A program made the position numbers and the translations under genes. Below, in pieces: positions 62,992-64,000 of a DNA stretch of 64,000 nucleotides. Origin of the DNA: Nocardioides marmoriginsengisoli (GTDB lineage Bacteria; Actinomycetota; Actinomycetes; Propionibacteriales; Nocardioidaceae); assembly GCF_003725695.1 (NCBI RefSeq), contig NZ_RJSE01000005.1, forward strand, positions 1 through 64,000, written 5' to 3'. Numbering within the stretch: the stretch's first letter is position 1; each line of letters begins with the position of its first letter. The notes under the pieces are model-generated. The model saw nothing but the letters and a program-made list of their open reading frames with translations, searched no databases and was not told where the DNA came from.

Positions 62992-64000
62992 TCAGCAGGC
63001 GTCCGAGGTCTGGCAGTACTGGCGGAAGACCTCGACGTCTTGCTGGTGCGCCGCGAAGGTCTCGTTGAACCGGGTCTCTCCGGTCTTCAGGTTCACCACC
63101 ACCCAGTACAACCACGGTCCGTCCGCCGGGTTCAGAGCGGCCTTGATGGTCTGCTCCCCCGGCGATCCGATCGGGCCCGGCGGCAGGCCCTTGTGCAGGT
63201 AGGTGTTGTACGGCGACGGGTTCGCCCGGTCCGCGTCGCTGGTGTAGATCGTGCCGGAGAGGTTGTTGGCGAACGCGACGGTCGCGTCGGACTGCAGCGC
63301 CATCCCGTCGTCGAGGCGGTTGTAGATCGCCCGGGCCACCTTCGGGTAGTCCTGGTTCCGGCTGGCCTCGTACTCGAGGATGCTGGCGATCGTGATGATC
63401 TGCGCCGGGGTGTAGCCGAGGGCCTGCGCCTTCGACTCCAGGTCCAGGTCCTTCTCGACCTGCTTGGCCTTGGTGACCATCTGCTTGAGCAGCTCGGCCG
63501 CGGTCTCACCGGGGACGACGCTGTAGGTGGCCGGGAACAGGTAGCCCTCCGGGTCGCCGTTCGCGGACGCGGGCAGTCCCAGGGCCCTGGTGTTCCTCAG
63601 CGCCTTGTTCACCTGGGCCTTGGTGAAGTCGGTAGCCTTCACGATCGCCTTCACGACCGACTCCTTGCGGGACCCCTCGGGGATCACCACCCGGGTCTGG
63701 ATCAGGTTCTTCGGGTTGATCAGGATCGCCAAGGCGTCGACCGCCTTCATCTCCTTCTTGACCTCGTAGAACCCGACCTGGATCGACCGGGACGCCTCGT
63801 CCGCCCGGGCGGCGTCGACGAACGCGTCCACGCTCTTCACGACGCCCTCGGCCTTCAGGGTCCGGCCGATGTCGGAGGAGGTGTCGCCGCTGTGCACCTC
63901 GACGACGGCGGAACCGGAGCCCGGACCGCCGAAGTCGGGGCTCGAACCGGTCAGCGACTTGACCTTGTCCAGCGCCCAGCCGCCGCCGAAGTACGCGCCG
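62992..64000 (-). CDS. mltG: Endolytic murein transglycosylase MltG, C-terminal part (5' end outside window)
   Basis: The frame is open to the right edge, so about 336 C-terminal residues are seen. They contain the LysM-like segment (GDTSSDIGRTLKAEGVVKSVDAFVDAA), and the YceG catalytic domain with Glu in SILEYEASRNQDYPKVARAIYNRL, SDATVAFAN and YNTYLHKGLPPGPIGSPG. It cuts nascent peptidoglycan and is membrane-anchored at the missing N terminus. Classic actinobacterial neighbour of aroE. Confidence 0.95.
   Translation of the reverse strand, partial: GAYFGGGWALDKVKSLTGSSPDFGGPGSGSAVVEVHSGDTSSDIGRTLKAEGVVKSVDAFVDAARADEASRSIQVGFYEVKKEMKAVDALAILINPKNLIQTRVVIPEGSRKESVVKAIVKATDFTKAQVNKALRNTRALGLPASANGDPEGYLFPATYSVVPGETAAELLKQMVTKAKQVEKDLDLESKAQALGYTPAQIITIASILEYEASRNQDYPKVARAIYNRLDDGMALQSDATVAFANNLSGTIYTSDADRANPSPYNTYLHKGLPPGPIGSPGEQTIKAALNPADGPWLYWVVVNLKTGETRFNETFAAHQQDVEVFRQYCQTSDAC

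Overview
This is about 64 kb of very GC-rich chromosome from an actinobacterium. GTG and TTG starts, 4-nt ATGA/GTGA gene overlaps, TANNNT -10 boxes, actinobacterial integration host factor (mihF), a two-component-type PyrF and the gene order (aroE-pilD-aroC-aroK-aroB-aroQ-efp-nusB; pyrR-pyrB-pyrC-carA-carB-pyrD-pyrF-mihF-gmk-rpoZ-coaBC-metK-priA-def-fmt-rsmB-rpe-rib) point to Propionibacteriales, most likely Nocardioides or a close relative. The genus is inferred from gene content and style; it was not tested by a search.

Layout. (1) 1-10.3 kb is the accessory part: the end of an Ig-like repeat surface protein, a CHAD protein, a small helical protein, an AI-2E-type permease, RlmC, a hexapeptide acyltransferase, a membrane protein resembling GtrII glucosyltransferases, a two-gene ABC exporter, a PlsC-like acyltransferase, a truncated PIN-domain toxin remnant and a short unknown ORF. 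(2) 10.4-19.5 kb: a sigma factor fused to a zinc-binding anti-sigma-like domain and a membrane segment, then the arginine operon argC-(ACT gene)-argJ-argB-argD-argF-argR-argH, all on the minus strand. (3) 19.5-31.6 kb: a sortase-like protein lacking the catalytic His and Cys, pheST, an orphan histidine kinase, infC-rpmI-rplT with a TrmH-type methyltransferase, an SseB-like protein, an alanine-racemase-fold enzyme with a coupled P-loop kinase, and hisE-hisG. (4) 31.6-35.3 kb: ribD-ribE-ribBA-ribH behind an FMN riboswitch. (5) 35.4-45.5 kb: rpe, rsmB, an MmcQ protein, fmt, def, priA, metK, coaBC, rpoZ, gmk, mihF. (6) 45.5-55.6 kb: the pyrimidine operon pyrR-pyrB-pyrC-(PH-like gene)-carA-carB-pyrD-pyrF plus a lipoprotein. 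(7) 55.7-64 kb: a flavin disulfide reductase, nusB, efp, the shikimate genes with a prepilin peptidase, and the end of mltG.

The genes mostly form tightly coupled biosynthetic operons with visible control elements: an FMN riboswitch with a readable translational expression platform, a PyrR-binding hairpin over the pyrR ribosome binding site, a terminator-like hairpin before a non-canonical ATC start of infC, an ARG-box-like palindrome over a leaderless argC promoter, and several leaderless TANNNT promoters.

No tRNA, rRNA, CRISPR array, insertion sequence or prophage was found. No wholly new multigene system is evident. The least explained features are two inverted arrays of 22-bp-period repeats flanking rpe, a GTCGAG-type palindrome family with one copy inside argD, the degenerate sortase, and the sigma/anti-sigma fusion.
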